Shown here: positions 26,577 to 39,565 of the stretch, in pieces
Layout: each line of letters begins with the position of its first letter
Numbering within the stretch: position 1 is the first letter of the stretch
Origin: Heterobilharzia americana
Taxonomy: Eukaryota; Platyhelminthes; Trematoda; Strigeidida; Schistosomatidae
Assembly (NCBI GenBank): GCA_944470555.2
Contig: OX104127.1
Coordinates: 151,853,776 to 151,917,775 of the forward strand
DNA: 64,000 nt
Direction: 5' to 3'
Made by a program: the position numbers and the translations under genes
The notes under the pieces: generated by a model
Seen by the model: only the letters and a program-made list of their open reading frames with translations
Told to the model about the DNA's origin: nothing
The model's database searches: none

Positions 26577-27364
26577 AAAGTCAAATATGAACGAAGAATA
26601 TTCCTTGTAATAACTTCTCATCAGGTTCTACAGTTATAAAATCAATTTCGTTAACATATTAATAGCCAGAATTTACGGTATTTACGGCATTTAGTCTGAA
26701 CTTTGTATTCAAAAAGAACACGTCTAAGCCCCACTCCTCCCTTAGCCATCCGCTGACTAAACGATATTTCCTCAACCCTTTTATTTCCTCCTTAATCTTT
26801 CAGTTTCGTTTCTCCTTTCTTCATTCTCTTCTTTTCTTTCTTTTTAAAATAAAAACTATATTATCATTATCATTAGTGCTATTATTAACCAAACTTTCCT
26901 CCCGCCTTATTATAATAAATCTTTAAAATTCCTGTTAAGAAATTTTTTCACATTATTATTACTCTCATTATCTTAGTCGTTCCACACATTAACCATCTTA
27001 TGATGACATATCCACTCCATTTCTGCCCTTCGGGAAAACTCATGTCAGTCTTTGTACTCATCACTCACTTGACACAATGCAACCTTGAACTTCATAATTA
27101 ATTTTCCTCCCCCATATATCTGATCACCAATCAATTGACAAAGTTCACACTCAACTTATTACCACAATTGATATACATATACAAGTTACACTAACAGCCA
27201 CAAACTTAAAGAATCAAATTTAAATTATTATCCTATACCCATTCTTAACCGAAATGCATTCACCGTAAATCCTGGCTATAAATATGCTAATGAAATTGAT
27301 TTTATAACTGTAGAACCTAATAAGAAGTTATTGAAAAGAATATTCTTCATTCATTTTTGACTTT
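26577..27364. mobile_element. Inverted-repeat (MITE-like) element, long copy
   Basis: The left arm (26577-26689) and right arm (about 27253-27364) are reverse complements for about 100-110 bp with few mismatches, starting aaagtcaaa.atgaa.gaag and sharing ttctacagttataaaatcaa. The central part of about 560 bp is pyrimidine-rich and noncoding. It inserted just 3' of exon E. The outer arm is shared with the 2204-2602 element. Confidence 0.75.
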
Positions 27365-27726
27365 TAATATGTGAAATGGGAACTTCTAATTGTCTGGCGT
27401 AATAACTGACGTATTATTTTGGATATATGTAAATCTGTGTTGACCACACCTTTTCACAAACCATCTTACAAATTAAAACTTTGGTATGGTTCGACGATTT
27501 TCTGGGGAGGTGATGGCTTTGACCACAAAGCAGTAACCTTTAACTCCAATGTTGGTATTGGCTGATGGATCTCCTTGTGATGACTTTTTATGTGCTTGAC
27601 AATCTTCCTTTGATTTTGACTATACTCAAGTTTGCAGCTTCACCTATTTCTTTCCCATAACTTACTTCAAGAATAGTTATCGTAAGTAATATGAACACTG
27701 TCATCACAGTCTAAACGAAATAAGGT

Positions 27727-27830
27727 TTGGTTCAGAGGCTTAGGCAATCAGCTTACAACCAACGGATCATAAATCCAAAACCCCTCATTTACCCGTCTAA
27801 GTTCAAGAAGCCAGAGGATATACTTGGCTT
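27727..27830 (+). repeat. tRNA-derived SINE relic
   Basis: An A-box-like gttcagaggcttaggc is followed after about 30 bp by a B-box-like ggatcataaatcc. This resembles the SINE heads near 39-40 kb. The open frame over it is not convincing as protein. Confidence 0.4.
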
Positions 27831-27839
27831 TCACATAAC

Positions 27840-29750
27840 AGGTATGGTTTATAGACTAACCCAAAACCCTGTATACGGTGGCTTAGTTACACTAACCATA
27901 ATAGTTGCTATAAGAATTACTGTTTAGATAGCGCTGCTGAGAACTGTCATATTAGTCTAAGGTTTCCAGCAAGAAAGCTGTTAACAAATAAAATACATAA
28001 ATCTACATTACTTCAAATTTTGGTTCCTTTCACAACTCAAGTAACCAACTACAGTGATGTAAATTGACAACTATGATGTGTAAGAAGCCCATAAGAGACC
28101 AGATCAATAAAGAACATCCATGAGTAAATTCACATATTGCCAGGTTGAACAGTTTTGGGGGCGAAGATGAACTGACTGGGATTCCTTATCAATTATGACT
28201 GCCTATAATACTAAGCAGTAGGGTTTTAATCCTACTGGAGAGAAAGTTTCAGACATCGTTCGTATATTTCATCAAAAAAGATGTCCATCATCGATGCACT
28301 TTTTGGAGCCCTTTAGCAATTGTCAGTGAAAATTTACAGCTATGCACTGCATTAGTCTGTTATCCGGAACTATTTTATAGTAAAAAAACAAAGGAAGCTG
28401 AACAAAATATAGACTACGGACTATGGTTTCATATATTTTGTTTCTATATGCATCTGTTCGCCAATCAGTAACCACCTACAGTTTCTTGTAAGGAATTTTC
28501 GAACTTACATTTAAATATTGGCGGGTCGATCAGTGCTCAAACTTGTGATCCATTGGTTCAAATTTCATAGTCTAATGCACACCTACCGTATGACGGCTAT
28601 AAAACAACTTTAGATGTCTGTCTGTGTCAATCTAAGCCCTATTTACTTGTATCTGAAAAAATGCGGGTAACATGATGAATTAATCTCTGTGTTGTCAACA
28701 AACAACTACGTCATTTCTTTGCCCTGCTATAACTCCACAATATGGTAGGATCAGTTTATATATACCGAAAAATATGGGAAATTTAATTGCCACTGCGATA
28801 GAAAATTAAATCGCTGTGAGATACTAAAAGTCAACCAGCTAGCGCTTAACCTACGCTACTTATTTTTCGGTAACTATCAAAGTGTACACGCAGTCGTGTG
28901 GAAACTAACGTTTTCTAGGCGAAGTCAAAAAACTTTGCAGTGAGCCATTCAAATCGAGACTGTTGCCCTGTAAGTGTGGATCAGGTGCACGAGTTGACCA
29001 GTGAACGGTAACCAAGGTAGTTGTGTCAAGTCTTTAGTCCCGGTAAAATTCTATCGATTAAGTTTGCAGTGTTATGCGCTAAGCCAAGTGGTTTGACACA
29101 TAACACTGATACTACCAACCCTTCTTAAGTAGTTTTTACAATATGGAAGTTAAAGGACTGTCTTCGAAAAGTGGTCGATCATTTCCCTTATTCTTCCCAC
29201 TAGAAAATAAACCTTATTTCTAGTCTTCATAGTGAATAAAATCAACTTTGCAGCAAACTATTAACATGTTCTACAATAATTACACTGTCGATTCAATTAC
29301 AAGTATCCTCTTCACTGACCAAGTGTACATGCGTTAATGAGAACACACTTGCTAATAATAATATGGTTTCCACTGCAAATGAAATAATGGAAGAACAATA
29401 CACTTACAGTCTCTGGTTATCTAATTAATGTTATTTTGAGATAAACAGCAGTACTTTTAAACTGGTTATTTCCCTATAAACCACTTACTTATTTTTCCAT
29501 TAACACCAGCGCGATTTAAGTCGACAACCATTTTAAGAACAGTGAGTGCGCTAACCGATCCGCTTATTTTGGAGACTGCATTAATACCGTCCCCCTAATT
29601 TTAAAATATTGTACCTGCTTGACAGCTGAAGTGTATTAGAAATACTAGGGCTTTATGAAGAGTGATGCTCATAGTCATCCCCAAGGGTTATAGTGTTTTG
29701 TGTGAAAATGTGGTTCGACTAAACTTTAGTGAGGGGAAATCTTGAGGACA
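27840..29750. other. Intron E-F of VWC gene, part
   Basis: No gene. A B-box-like ggttcaaatttc near 28555 suggests another SINE relic. Confidence 0.4.
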
Positions 29751-29759
29751 ACCAATCAG

Positions 29760-30330
29760 GTTGGAGATGATTTATTCAAGCTATTCGCTGCGCCCATTTT
29801 ACCGTGTTGTTGATGCCTCATAAACATTTGATGAATTATGACGAAGATTACGTTGCAGGCTGGATGTGAAATTCGTTAGAGAAGGTAATGTGGTTGAAAT
29901 ACATGAATATCTTGTTCGGAAACTTGAATATAACATAGGAAGATGACTTAAGCAGGACTGGGTAACTTGTAATTTATCCAATGTATGTACACACATATTT
30001 GTCCTGGCAAACCACAGATTCTTTGTACATACGACCGACATACGAAGAACATTTTCAGTGGATAAAGAATAGATCAGAAAAATCTACCCTACCAGTTTTG
30101 CGAAAATACATGGCATTGGGTATCACAATATACACAGACGCTTGGAAGTCATATATCCTTTTATCTAAAACAAATTATCCCCATCAAGCTATTGTTCACA
30201 AAAAGTAATTCGTTGGTCGAACAACTGGAGTGCACACAAAACACTCTGAAAATATATAGAGTTGTGTTTGAAAATTCTTAAGACCTGTAAAGGGGATCAC
30301 AACGTGAAATCTCCCAATCATCATTTAAAC
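29760..30330 (+). pseudogene. Merlin (IS1016-type) transposase relic
   Basis: One plus frame has VVEIHEYLVRKLEYNIGR followed by a stop and LKQDWV (29890-29965), matching Merlin VEIDES.F.RRKY..GR..KQQWV. Another frame has STLPVLRKYMALGITIYTDA then WKSYILL (30090-30170), matching LLP.I......GT.I.TD.WKAY; then YPHQAIVHKK, a stop, FVGRTTGVHTKHSE, matching H..V.H...FV...TG.HTN.IE. Frameshifts and stops make it inactive. Terminal inverted repeats were not identified. Confidence 0.72.
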
Positions 30331-30334
30331 GATA

Positions 30335-31414
30335 TTGTCTCATATGGATTGGCTGAATTGCAGACAGTGGTATGGTTTCAAAAATGACAAACCTATTTAA
30401 AATCTGGATATCTTTACTTCTCAAACAAAACAGATTAATAAACTGTAAATAAAGTATCATTACCCTTAGTAACTACTTAGTTCTTAATATTCTTGATTCC
30501 GATTGACGAGACCCAAAGTCATCTCCAGCTGTTATCGTGCTTGTCATTGGTTGTAGGGTTTCTTTGTGAAAATGTGCATATTTTCTGTGTTCTTTATCAG
30601 TATTTTATCTATTTGTATAGTTTTTTGCAATGCCATCTGTCACTGAATCATGTTTCATACCGTTTATCCATCTGCAAAGTATTGGCTGCACTTTCACTTC
30701 TTAGGCAGAAAATAAGTACAGTTATTCAGGACGAATGATGCTCAGAGAACACAGAGGATTTAGTTGAGACTTCAAATTGCAGTAAAAAGGGTTCATGATG
30801 ACATTTTTTACTTCAGGATATAAGCATACAGAACACAGAAAAATACAGAAAAAACTCAGCAACTGCAAGCACACTTATGCAGTAGGATGTAAGACAAATT
30901 TACCATTGAATGAGTTTGCCACATTGTCCAACTATCCAAACTCTGGTAGATAAAGCGGAATTCTACTCTCGGACTAAATAGATGAAACCTGATTATCGCA
31001 CTCAATAAGCAACAACTTCAGCATACGAAACACAAATTAACCAACAACTTATCAAAACCAACAGCAGAAAATTAATGAAAAAACTTTCAATTAATGGTGA
31101 TACATATATTTATAAAATCTTATGTGAGTGATAATGTTTTTCAAGTTCAGTGTAACTGATGCCATATTTCAGTTGCTTGGTTATGGAATTTTTCTTTTAA
31201 TATTGTTCATTTGATTTGTTAGGATGGCTAATGAAATAGCAGACACTGAGCACATGTAAGGCTACTTTTCATTCTTCATTAGGAGGACTGCCACACTAGA
31301 TGGGAAAAAAACACAACGTTTGTTTACTATAATCTCAATTGATTACAAATATCCAGATTATATTAACTCCTGGGTGATTTTATCACTATTATCACCCTTA
31401 TAACTATCCTATAA

Positions 31415-31417
<3 letters not shown>
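30335..31417. other. Intron E-F of VWC gene, part
   Basis: No gene seen. Confidence 0.45.

Positions 31418-31491
<74 letters not shown>
31418..31491. repeat. (TA)n microsatellite
   Basis: About 74 bases of perfect TA alternation. Confidence 0.95.
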
Positions 31492-31494
<3 letters not shown>

Positions 31495-32400
31495 TGCTGA
31501 TAGTTGTGAGGACGGTTGACACTTCCCAGCTGCCCACACCGTGGAAGGCTATTTCTTCCTAAGGTATCTGAAAGAGATTTGTGTAACCGCAGAGCCCATC
31601 GGATATCTGCTTGAGGCCTGTCACACCCAGCCTGGGGTGTATGATTATTTTGAACTTTTGTTTTGGGGCCGGATGGTTAAAAGGAAACGATAAATGAACC
31701 AACACCACCAGCCCGGTAGACCGTGGGGTATGGTGGAATGTGTTGTTTTGGAGGCCAACCTTTTCTAACCCCCCCTCCCACCCATTCCACTGAGAAGGCA
31801 GCATCAGCATGGCACTGCTGGTCGTCCAAGGGAAACACCTTACTGCCATCACACCCCATCCAGCTAACAGCAGTATGACTTCGCCCTCAAACCCCCATCA
31901 TAGTGTAGTAATTTACACCACAACGGTAACTGCTTTTCACCTAACTACTATACAACCGACCTTTCTGGTATGATAGGACCTCGAGGTAACAAGCGCTCCA
32001 CCAGCATAGCCCGTTGAGTCATTGTGATATGCAAGCCCGACCACCACGTCAAGGTAGCAGCTATCGGTCGGGTTGGGACACGTACTACTTATGCCTAGTA
32101 ACCGATTGCCTCGTCACACAATGTTGGCCGAAGTAGGTCTAGGCTGGAAAAAGCCCGAGATGACCAGACTAAAACATGGCACCAATGCATAAAGTCTGTG
32201 ACTGTTGGTTTGAGCCATGTAGGGCGATGCAGACTAGGTGGTTGGGGTCGGCTGGAGAAGAGCAACCAGTTACGATCCCTGAGGAAGCATGACTTCTCTA
32301 AGGATTGTACATACATCTTGTTCATGAGTGCAAACAAACATAAAACCTAGAACCAGAAATTTCCCCCACCCACCACTAACTACCTACTACTACTTGTATT
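31495..32400 (+). mobile_element. Composite repeat ending in a LINE 3' end
   Basis: A G+C-richer block starts exactly at the end of the TA tract. From about 32070 it reads LGHVLLMPSNRLPRHTMLAE then VGLGWKK, the C-terminal end of a schistosome LINE polyprotein. The part 31495-32060 has the same base composition but no frame that I recognise. Confidence 0.5.
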
Positions 32401-34308
32401 GACTGACTTAGACTAACTGACCGTGTTACAAAATGGATAGGCATCATTACATGAGCCTGAGAATTTGGTAATATGATACTGACTAGTTAGTATTAATTTA
32501 AGGAAAATAAATGAATACTTACGAACCTTAAAAGTATACATAACAAGGATATTCTATTCACGGTATATTTCTTGGTATTTACTGTACTGTTACAAAATAA
32601 TTACAATTGGCCACTGTTGAAAAACAAACTACGATCCTCATCAAAAAACTAGGGAACTTTAGTAAGTCCAGGTTACTTATTTTACGTGACTTCAGTCGAA
32701 ACCACTGGTGCCCTATTCAGTAGATAAATAATACCTACAGACAAGTTACAAACAGAGCTCTTGTGAGTGACTATCGTTTATCTGTCTAATGTATCACCTA
32801 ATATTGAGAATTATGCAGAACGAAGCCCAACAGGTTCCAAAGAAACTTGCCAAACAAACACGTCACCTTCACAGCATCCTGAGCGTCATAGTTGCCAGCA
32901 CTTAGTGCCTTGAGAAAATAAGTTAACCTGGTTCATGTTATAAGAGTTATCGTTTCTCTCTCATTCAAACACACGTAAAAATTATGAACAGGTATAGGTT
33001 AATTGCCTAACAGTCAGTACAGTTTAACAACTTTATCAACATCTTATGCATGACCTAGGAAACTGCTGATTCAAATGTATTCCAATGTTCTGAAGAAAAT
33101 ATTAACTGAATAATACTGACAAGAAACGTTTAATGAAAACAATTCGAAAAAAGATAGTTGTCTATAAACTTGATGAATTAGGACCACTGACTTGAAGTTT
33201 TTAAAGTAATCGTATTACTAGTGATGAATATTCTTTAAAGTACTTGTGCGCTTTATGCTAGAGCTGGTTTTTTGAAGGTAAACATCTTAAATATCCTTTC
33301 ATGTATCATATACATTACACAAAAGTTAATGATCAATCCAGTGTCAGAGTTGCTTCAATGTATCAGCAGCGGCAAACCGGTCAGAGTGAAACAGTCAAAA
33401 ATTAACTAGATATTAATCAACCAACAAATAAAAAGAAGTGAGTGAACTAAACATTTTTTTTTCATATTTAGTTACATGCTTATGGAAAGTATGTAGACCC
33501 TAAATTGTCAGGAAATCCCAACTGAAACACAAAAGTACGTCGGCATTTTCCAATATACCTCACATCTACTGACCAAAAGATATCTGACTATATATGAGAA
33601 GGATAAACTGCACAGTAGTCTACTCGATCCAGTTTTACAGCTGTATCGCATATCTTTTAAATGTAGACACAAGGAAGTCGTAAATTTTTTATAATGGGAG
33701 CCTTCATGGCTTTCCCGGAGTTTGATGAAACCACAAGGTGGACAATGTTTAAGTCGGACGTAGAGTGCTAGGCAAGAAAAGCAACAGGGCAGATGAAGCT
33801 GTGAACCTGCATCAAATGAGGCAAGATGGATATTCGCTGTACATATTCCGTCACCACCTACTTCGCGCACCGTGTTAACCAAAATAGGATTAAGTTGGAA
33901 GAGCCAGGAGTAGTTCGATCAAGGTATAACACTAATCTATGAAGCCTTTAACCCTTGATCTGAGCCATGTGACGAGTAAGATGCTGTGAACCGGTGTTTC
34001 GAGATTCTCGGTAAGTTGGTTTGTATTTATGGTGGTAATTAACTGACGTTTACTTGTAGGATATAAAGTTTGAAAATGTAATTAAACAACCTGGTAAAGC
34101 TCTGTGTACTGGTCTATGAACCATATTTATTCCATGTACTTATACTGCAACCGAGCAACATAAGTTGTTACGAACAATGGGTTGACATCTTAAGTAATTG
34201 ATTCCACCCACTAAAGGAATGAGACAGCTTGAAAAGCAGTAACATTATGATACCATGTCTTTTTATTCAACATCTTTGCTTTCAACACTTTTCTTTCTTC
34301 ATATCCAG
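32400..34308. other. Intron E-F of VWC gene, last part
   Basis: No gene seen; the minus frame at 33508-33882 has no splice context or recognisable domain. Confidence 0.45.
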
Positions 34309-36137
34309 GCAATGGATACAACAGTGTGCAGTCAGGTGAGAGAACTAATATAAACAGTTTAGCACGTCGACAAGAAATCATTCCCAAGGTGAACAACCAA
34401 ACAAATCTTCATTATCCATCTGACCAACAGATAGATAGAAATTACGTTTATGCAGAAATAAAACAAGTTAAAGTTACACTGAAAAAGTACATCTTGATAT
34501 TTAGCTTAGTACTGGTGTGTATATTTGGTTTACCGATTATCATACTGATTGGATGTTATTTCATGAGAATTAAATACAATGGTCGACGTAAGAATGGATT
34601 TCACTATACTTCACCGAAAGTTACAAGATTAGGTTACCGTTATTATTATCGACATTGTTATTCACACGAAAAACCTTTTATAACCAATCTACGCAATCCT
34701 CACAACAAAGATCAATCAGGGTTAGAGGCATCTGTACAATCATCTTTCCACTCCTCCTCCTCATCATCATCATCATCAACTTCGTCGTATTCTTCTTTAC
34801 CGGTGTTAATGCTAAAAGAATCTGACACCCCAAGTGAAAGAGGAATTTATAACTTGACAGCAGCCACATCACCACCACTAGCAATGAACAAAGCAACAGA
34901 GCATGAACATACTTCAAATTCTATCCATCAACACCGCAAACATCATCATCCTCGCCTACCTCATGCGATCAGTAACTTCAAAAAACTAATCTCACCATCA
35001 TCATCAAACATTTATAAAGTAGGCGAACATATCAATACTACTAGTAGTAGTAGTAGTAGTCGTATGAAAAACAGCTGTAATCTCATCGAAAAGTTTAGTG
35101 ACCAAATACTATCCCCAACGACCACAACAGTGACGAAACATACGAATTCATCACCCATGATTATTACACTGAAGCCTACAAAAGAAACAAATACATCCCA
35201 AAGACACGAGAAACAAATAACCTTAACTGAATCATCATCCGTCGAGGCAGATTTTACAGCTAATAAAAACCAAACTAAAGATGTAGATGCACAATGCGAA
35301 ATAAAACCTTTAAAATACAGAATACCAGTTTTAACAGTACCAGAGAACTCAAAATCTGCATTATCAGATCATCAGAAAAGTCCGAAAGAAATACTACTGA
35401 AAAACTTGGTACTTGCAATCGATGACAATAATACTAATAATAAATCTCCTACTCATTATAACAATAATACCAATAATGATAGCTCAAGTAAGTCACACAT
35501 AAAAAGTGAACCATCAACACCAAATATATTCATGCGTAATGTAACATTCAATTCGTATTATTCAACATGTTCATCACCTTGCTGTTCACGTAGTCCAACA
35601 ACAGCAAATGATCATACTTCTCATAGTAAAAATACAATACCGACTGACTCGTCAAAGAATAATCTCAGTTGTCAACAAACTAGCAATGTTCTACGAACTG
35701 AACAACAAACAGTTGGACAGAAAAGTAAAAGAGAAAAATCAGAGAATGATAATCCAGAAGAAAGCCAGGCGCAAACGAACAAACTATCATTACAAGTAGT
35801 AGTCAATTCAATTGTGTCTAAAGCAACTAGAGATGTAACAGAACAGCAGGCAGAAAATATAAATCCTAATATACAGCATAAAGACAGAACGAGTTTAAAT
35901 GAAGAAATGAGTTACACAAATGATAATAACAGTCCACCGAAGCGCTTAACAAACACATTGAATCAAATTGAAGCACACTGCGCCCATCTTCAGCCTAACG
36001 CTAATGATAACAGTGAACATTTTAATACCATCCCTAAAAAGCACAACTCTTGGTTAGGCAGTAGTAACAGACCAATTACATGGCCAAATACACAGCATTT
36101 CACATCCCACATAAATCATCCTATTATTCCTAGATGA
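34309..36137 (+). CDS. Exon F of VWC membrane protein: TM helix, long cytoplasmic tail, stop
   Basis: Acceptor ttctttcttcatatccag; stop TGA at 36135-36137. Counting from the Cys formed at the junction, residues 1-60 are a juxtamembrane stalk, residues 61-86 (YILIFSLVLV to IIILIGCYFM) are one hydrophobic helix, followed by basic RIKYNGRRK as expected on the cytosolic side. About 520 tail residues follow, rich in Ser, Thr, Asn and Lys, with a poly-Ser tract (about residues 145-160), short Ser and Asn runs, and a Cys/Ser/Pro patch (STCSSPCCSRSPTT). No kinase or other folded domain is evident, so the tail may be disordered and phosphorylated (inference). The exon is one uninterrupted frame of 608 codons. 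Confidence 0.9.
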
Positions 36138-36435
36138 ATACATAATTCCAAAGTATACAACAAACAGTAAGTAGCAGCATATGTATCATTATCCCCTATT
36201 AAATCACACATTTATCCACATTATCATTATTACCACCTCAGTGTATGACTGAACGGTAAATTGCCAGAATCACTTCATATTCCCCCCCCCCTTCCACTAC
36301 GTCTACAAAAACATATTTATCGTTTTCTCACCCCTTTAGATTATTCTTCTTTACAATCTGTTTCTAATTCCATTTAGAGAGATTAAAAAATATGTAAACA
36401 TTTATCTTGAATAAACACGAATTTCACATCATGAA
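36138..36435 (+). other. Probable 3'UTR of the VWC membrane protein gene
   Basis: A+T-rich sequence follows the stop. A canonical AATAAA lies at 36410-36415, followed by A/T-rich sequence, so cleavage near 36430 is likely. A run of ten C at about 36282-36291 is the only unusual feature. Confidence 0.55.
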
Positions 36436-36954
36436 CAAGCCCTTTTACTAATCGAAAACGTTTTAACTTTACGGGAACTTAAATTGATAGCGCATTGTAC
36501 ACAGTGACACAATTAAATCCAGTGGGAGGTGAAAAATGAATGTTCGTCAGTAAAAGTAGAAGTAAATCACACTGCTTCAACTTAGACGCTGTTGCGTCAT
36601 ACACCCGAAAGTGATCCAAAAGGCACTGAATGCTGATGACGATACCTAAAAAATAGACGTGCCAGTAGCTAAGTACATTATGGCTCCGTTAAGCTGATAG
36701 TTAGTGGTGTCCACGATTTTCTCATATGAATTACATTAAATTATTTTCAAAAATGTAACAATAATAATGCCTATAAAATTCTGTGTAAAACATTTTGGTT
36801 TCGTTTACGAGGTGGTTAAAACACATTCAACGTAATCGACGAAAAATGCATTCACATCAAAAACATGTAGGTGACCGAGAATAGATCAAGCTTAGAAAAC
36901 CGACATATGGTATCCAAATGCGACCTGGAATCACTGCATAACGGTCTGAGTTGC

Positions 36955-37811
36955 CACACCTCATATCACCATATCAAGCAATGAAAATACACCAAGATGA
37001 AAGATAAAGAAATAAGGAAGAAAGCGATCAAAGGTGGTGGAACATCACGAAAAGAGAGCAAGAAGAAATTCGAGAACACTGAAATTCGGTATGACAATTA
37101 AGCTGAAGGCAATCTGTGGATGAATCTACTACACCACTGAAATCGATTCTAAGCCACATCAAATAGAGTCTCTGACCACCGAAATCGGTTGTTGTATGGA
37201 GCCCAACCAAGAAGTCTACACCTCCGTACATGTCTCGGACCAACACTCACTGACTTCATGCATTGATGTCGTGGGTTGATCTGGTCACCTCTTGTCGTTC
37301 TCCAGCCTGAACCTACTTCACCTAACATGCCACAACTGGGTGGATGGTGACTAGGCATGAGTAAAACAAGTTCTAGCCACCTCAGTCGGTGACGGTTCAC
37401 AACCTCATCAACTGACTTTTCTCTTCTGCCTGACACTACACCTGATTTGTGCGTTACTGACGTGATGACATCACGACATGTGGCCTATGCTGTGAAGCCA
37501 ATGGTGGTGGAATACGTGAAGCCTTTTGATTTCTTCCATATCGACTGGTCATTTTCCACAGCTTTGCTGTAGAACAGAGAGAACTGGAGTGCAGTTCACT
37601 CGGCCCTCAGTGGACGATCGTATATCACAGTGGCACCATAAATGGCGTGAGTTGGTGAAAGCCAAGCGAAGCTTCTAAATCCATGCCGTTTTTTATGGTC
37701 ACTGACTTCAGGAGATATTTGGATTGCAAACCCTGTAAAGCGATCTTTACGCCTGTCAAACGTTAAAGGACAATAGGAAGACTGTTCAGTGTTGAGACAA
37801 AAAGATTCCAT
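36955..37811 (-). mobile_element. LINE 3'-end copy between the two genes
   Basis: Positions 36955-37671 are nearly identical, in reverse, to 20514-21275, including RHRLRWLELVLLMPSHHP and RRCRLLGWAPYNNRF. The extension 37672-37811 is LINE-like but diverged. It lies between the 3' ends of the convergent VWC and MGME1-like genes. Confidence 0.8.
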
Positions 37812-37956
37812 GAGATTAGATTTGGTACTAAGTACTTTGGCTTTAACTGACTCACCATTTCCAATGCATTCTTCAATTCCAGTTTAAAGAGTTAGAATTT
37901 ACAACTTAGTGTTAGAGGTGTTACCGAGCTAGATGCAAAAAATATTTAAATGAACT

Positions 37957-38031
37957 TTATATTTCAGTAATGCTATTAAAAACAGCAACTAATTTTATAA
38001 TAAAATGCTTACAAATGAAACCACGCTCGTC
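37957..38031 (-). CDS. MGME1: Candidate terminal exon of the MGME1-like gene
   Basis: The acceptor ttttaaacacag lies just before 38031 on the minus strand. The phase 0 frame gives DERGFICKHFII, twelve further residues and TAA. A rival acceptor (attctatag) a little upstream would give a different short tail. The family C-terminus is poorly conserved, so neither can be confirmed by similarity. Confidence 0.3.
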   Translation of the reverse strand, partial: DERGFICKHFIIKLVAVFNSITEI

Positions 38032-38250
38032 CTGTGTTTAAAAATGCCGTTAAAATACATAGACTATAGAATGCATGGGAATATTACAAATGATAGTACA
38101 CTAGGATAATGTGTTATTAAATCAAAACTCGTTTTTGCCTCGACCTATATTTACCTTCACGCTAACATATGTAGCTTGTCATATGTTGACAAGTAGCTTC
38201 CATAGTTATAACTAAATGCGTAAAGATTTTTAAACTTTAACGGCACATAC

Positions 38251-38379
38251 CTGTTCTCGATAAGCTTCCACGCGTTCGCACCACAGTTCCCAATAGTGTA
38301 GCAAGTCAGTCTCATTCAAAACGATACGCGATGCTGGATAGCCGTCACCATATGAATATATCAGCATGCCCTTCTTAAC
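38251..38379 (-). CDS. MGME1: MGME1-like exon 5
   Basis: Acceptor atttag, donor gaacag|gtatgt; 129 nt, phase 0 to 0. It encodes VKKGMLIYSYGDGYPASRIV and LNETDLLHYWELWCERVEAY, matching the C-terminal strand and helix of MGME1 (human has AYKDGSPAH, then YWTKWLLRLEEY). The donor is strong, so at least one more exon must follow downstream, toward lower coordinates. Confidence 0.88.
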
Positions 38380-38970
38380 CTAAATTAGATTTAAAATAAT
38401 TCAAAACGATTTTATTAAAATTACTACAGCAAATGAATCAACCTCAGTCGGCATATCGATTCTCTTTTAAGGATGCCTTGATATCATCAAACGTTTCATT
38501 GCAAATATCGCCACTTACTGAGATACAAGTCCCAAATGAGGCGGAAAACACCCTAAATTGCAATGACATTACAATCAAACTTCTGGCGACAACTATACAG
38601 GTATGCTAAGAGCTAATACACCGAAAAGGATCGATTGATGCAGTCTAGTCCACATAACTACAGGCATAGTTCACAAAACAGGACACAGCAGATGAATGCT
38701 CTAAAACCGTATACATAGTAAAATTACTCCACAACTACAGTAGGTCACTTTCTAGTTTCTAGTAGTAAGTGTATCAACTTCTCTCCCTTTTATTGTCAAC
38801 ATAACACTTTAGAGTGAGTAACATTCAAAAGTCTACATACAGTATGTCTATAAAGCAGTCAAAAAACTTGTATATATCGTTTACAAATAACACCACAGTC
38901 ATAAAAGCAGTCACCATCATTTAACCGTACTATAATCATGTGAATAAGTACAAGTACTACAATGTGGAAC

Positions 38971-39075
38971 TGTGGCTCATTGGTTCAGGCACTCAATTTC
39001 CAATCAATGGGTCACATGCTTGAACCACGCTCCACCTGTAGAGGTTTGGACAGCCAGGCAGTGTCATTATCCCCC
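38971..39075 (+). repeat. tRNA-derived SINE relic
   Basis: It reads gtggctcattggttcaggca, with a B-box-like gggtcacatgcttgaacc about 35 bp on, and a tail gtttggacagccaggcag. This is the same family as the minus copy at 40261-40390. Confidence 0.5.
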
Positions 39076-39429
39076 AATACAACAGATAGGGTTCATTACC
39101 TACTACACGAAAATGCACATAGTTGATGAGTACACTTCTTCTTTCCGCTATACACAATACCATATAAGCGTATTTATATATAAAGCTAACGAGAAATAAA
39201 CCTGGCTTTTAGATTTCTTTATTTGTGCCACTGAGGAAACTTACCATTCTTGTAAGACTGGTCAAATTTTGGAAAAGAACATTATCAGATCGCCAAAATA
39301 ACATAGCTCATGACGACGACCTTTAATCCTCCATAGCAGTCTTTTGTACTCTGCACCAAAATAACTTTCTACAAAGTCCGTAACAATTTACGAAAAAAGT
39401 ATGAATATATTAGATGCACCAGCTTTGAT

Positions 39430-39565
39430 AACTGGTTCTTTGACGCATTGGCTTACATACTCGACTTTCAAGCAACGGATCCCGAGTTTGTATCCCATCC
39501 CACTTACCTCGGCCTAGATAACTAAGTGGTATCATAAGCCCTCACACAATAAGTATGGCTTACAA
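39430..39565 (+). repeat. tRNA-derived SINE relic
   Basis: Head cattggcttacatactcgac, B-box-like cccgagtttgtatccc, and tail ggtatcataagccctcacac shared with the copy at 40261. Confidence 0.5.
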
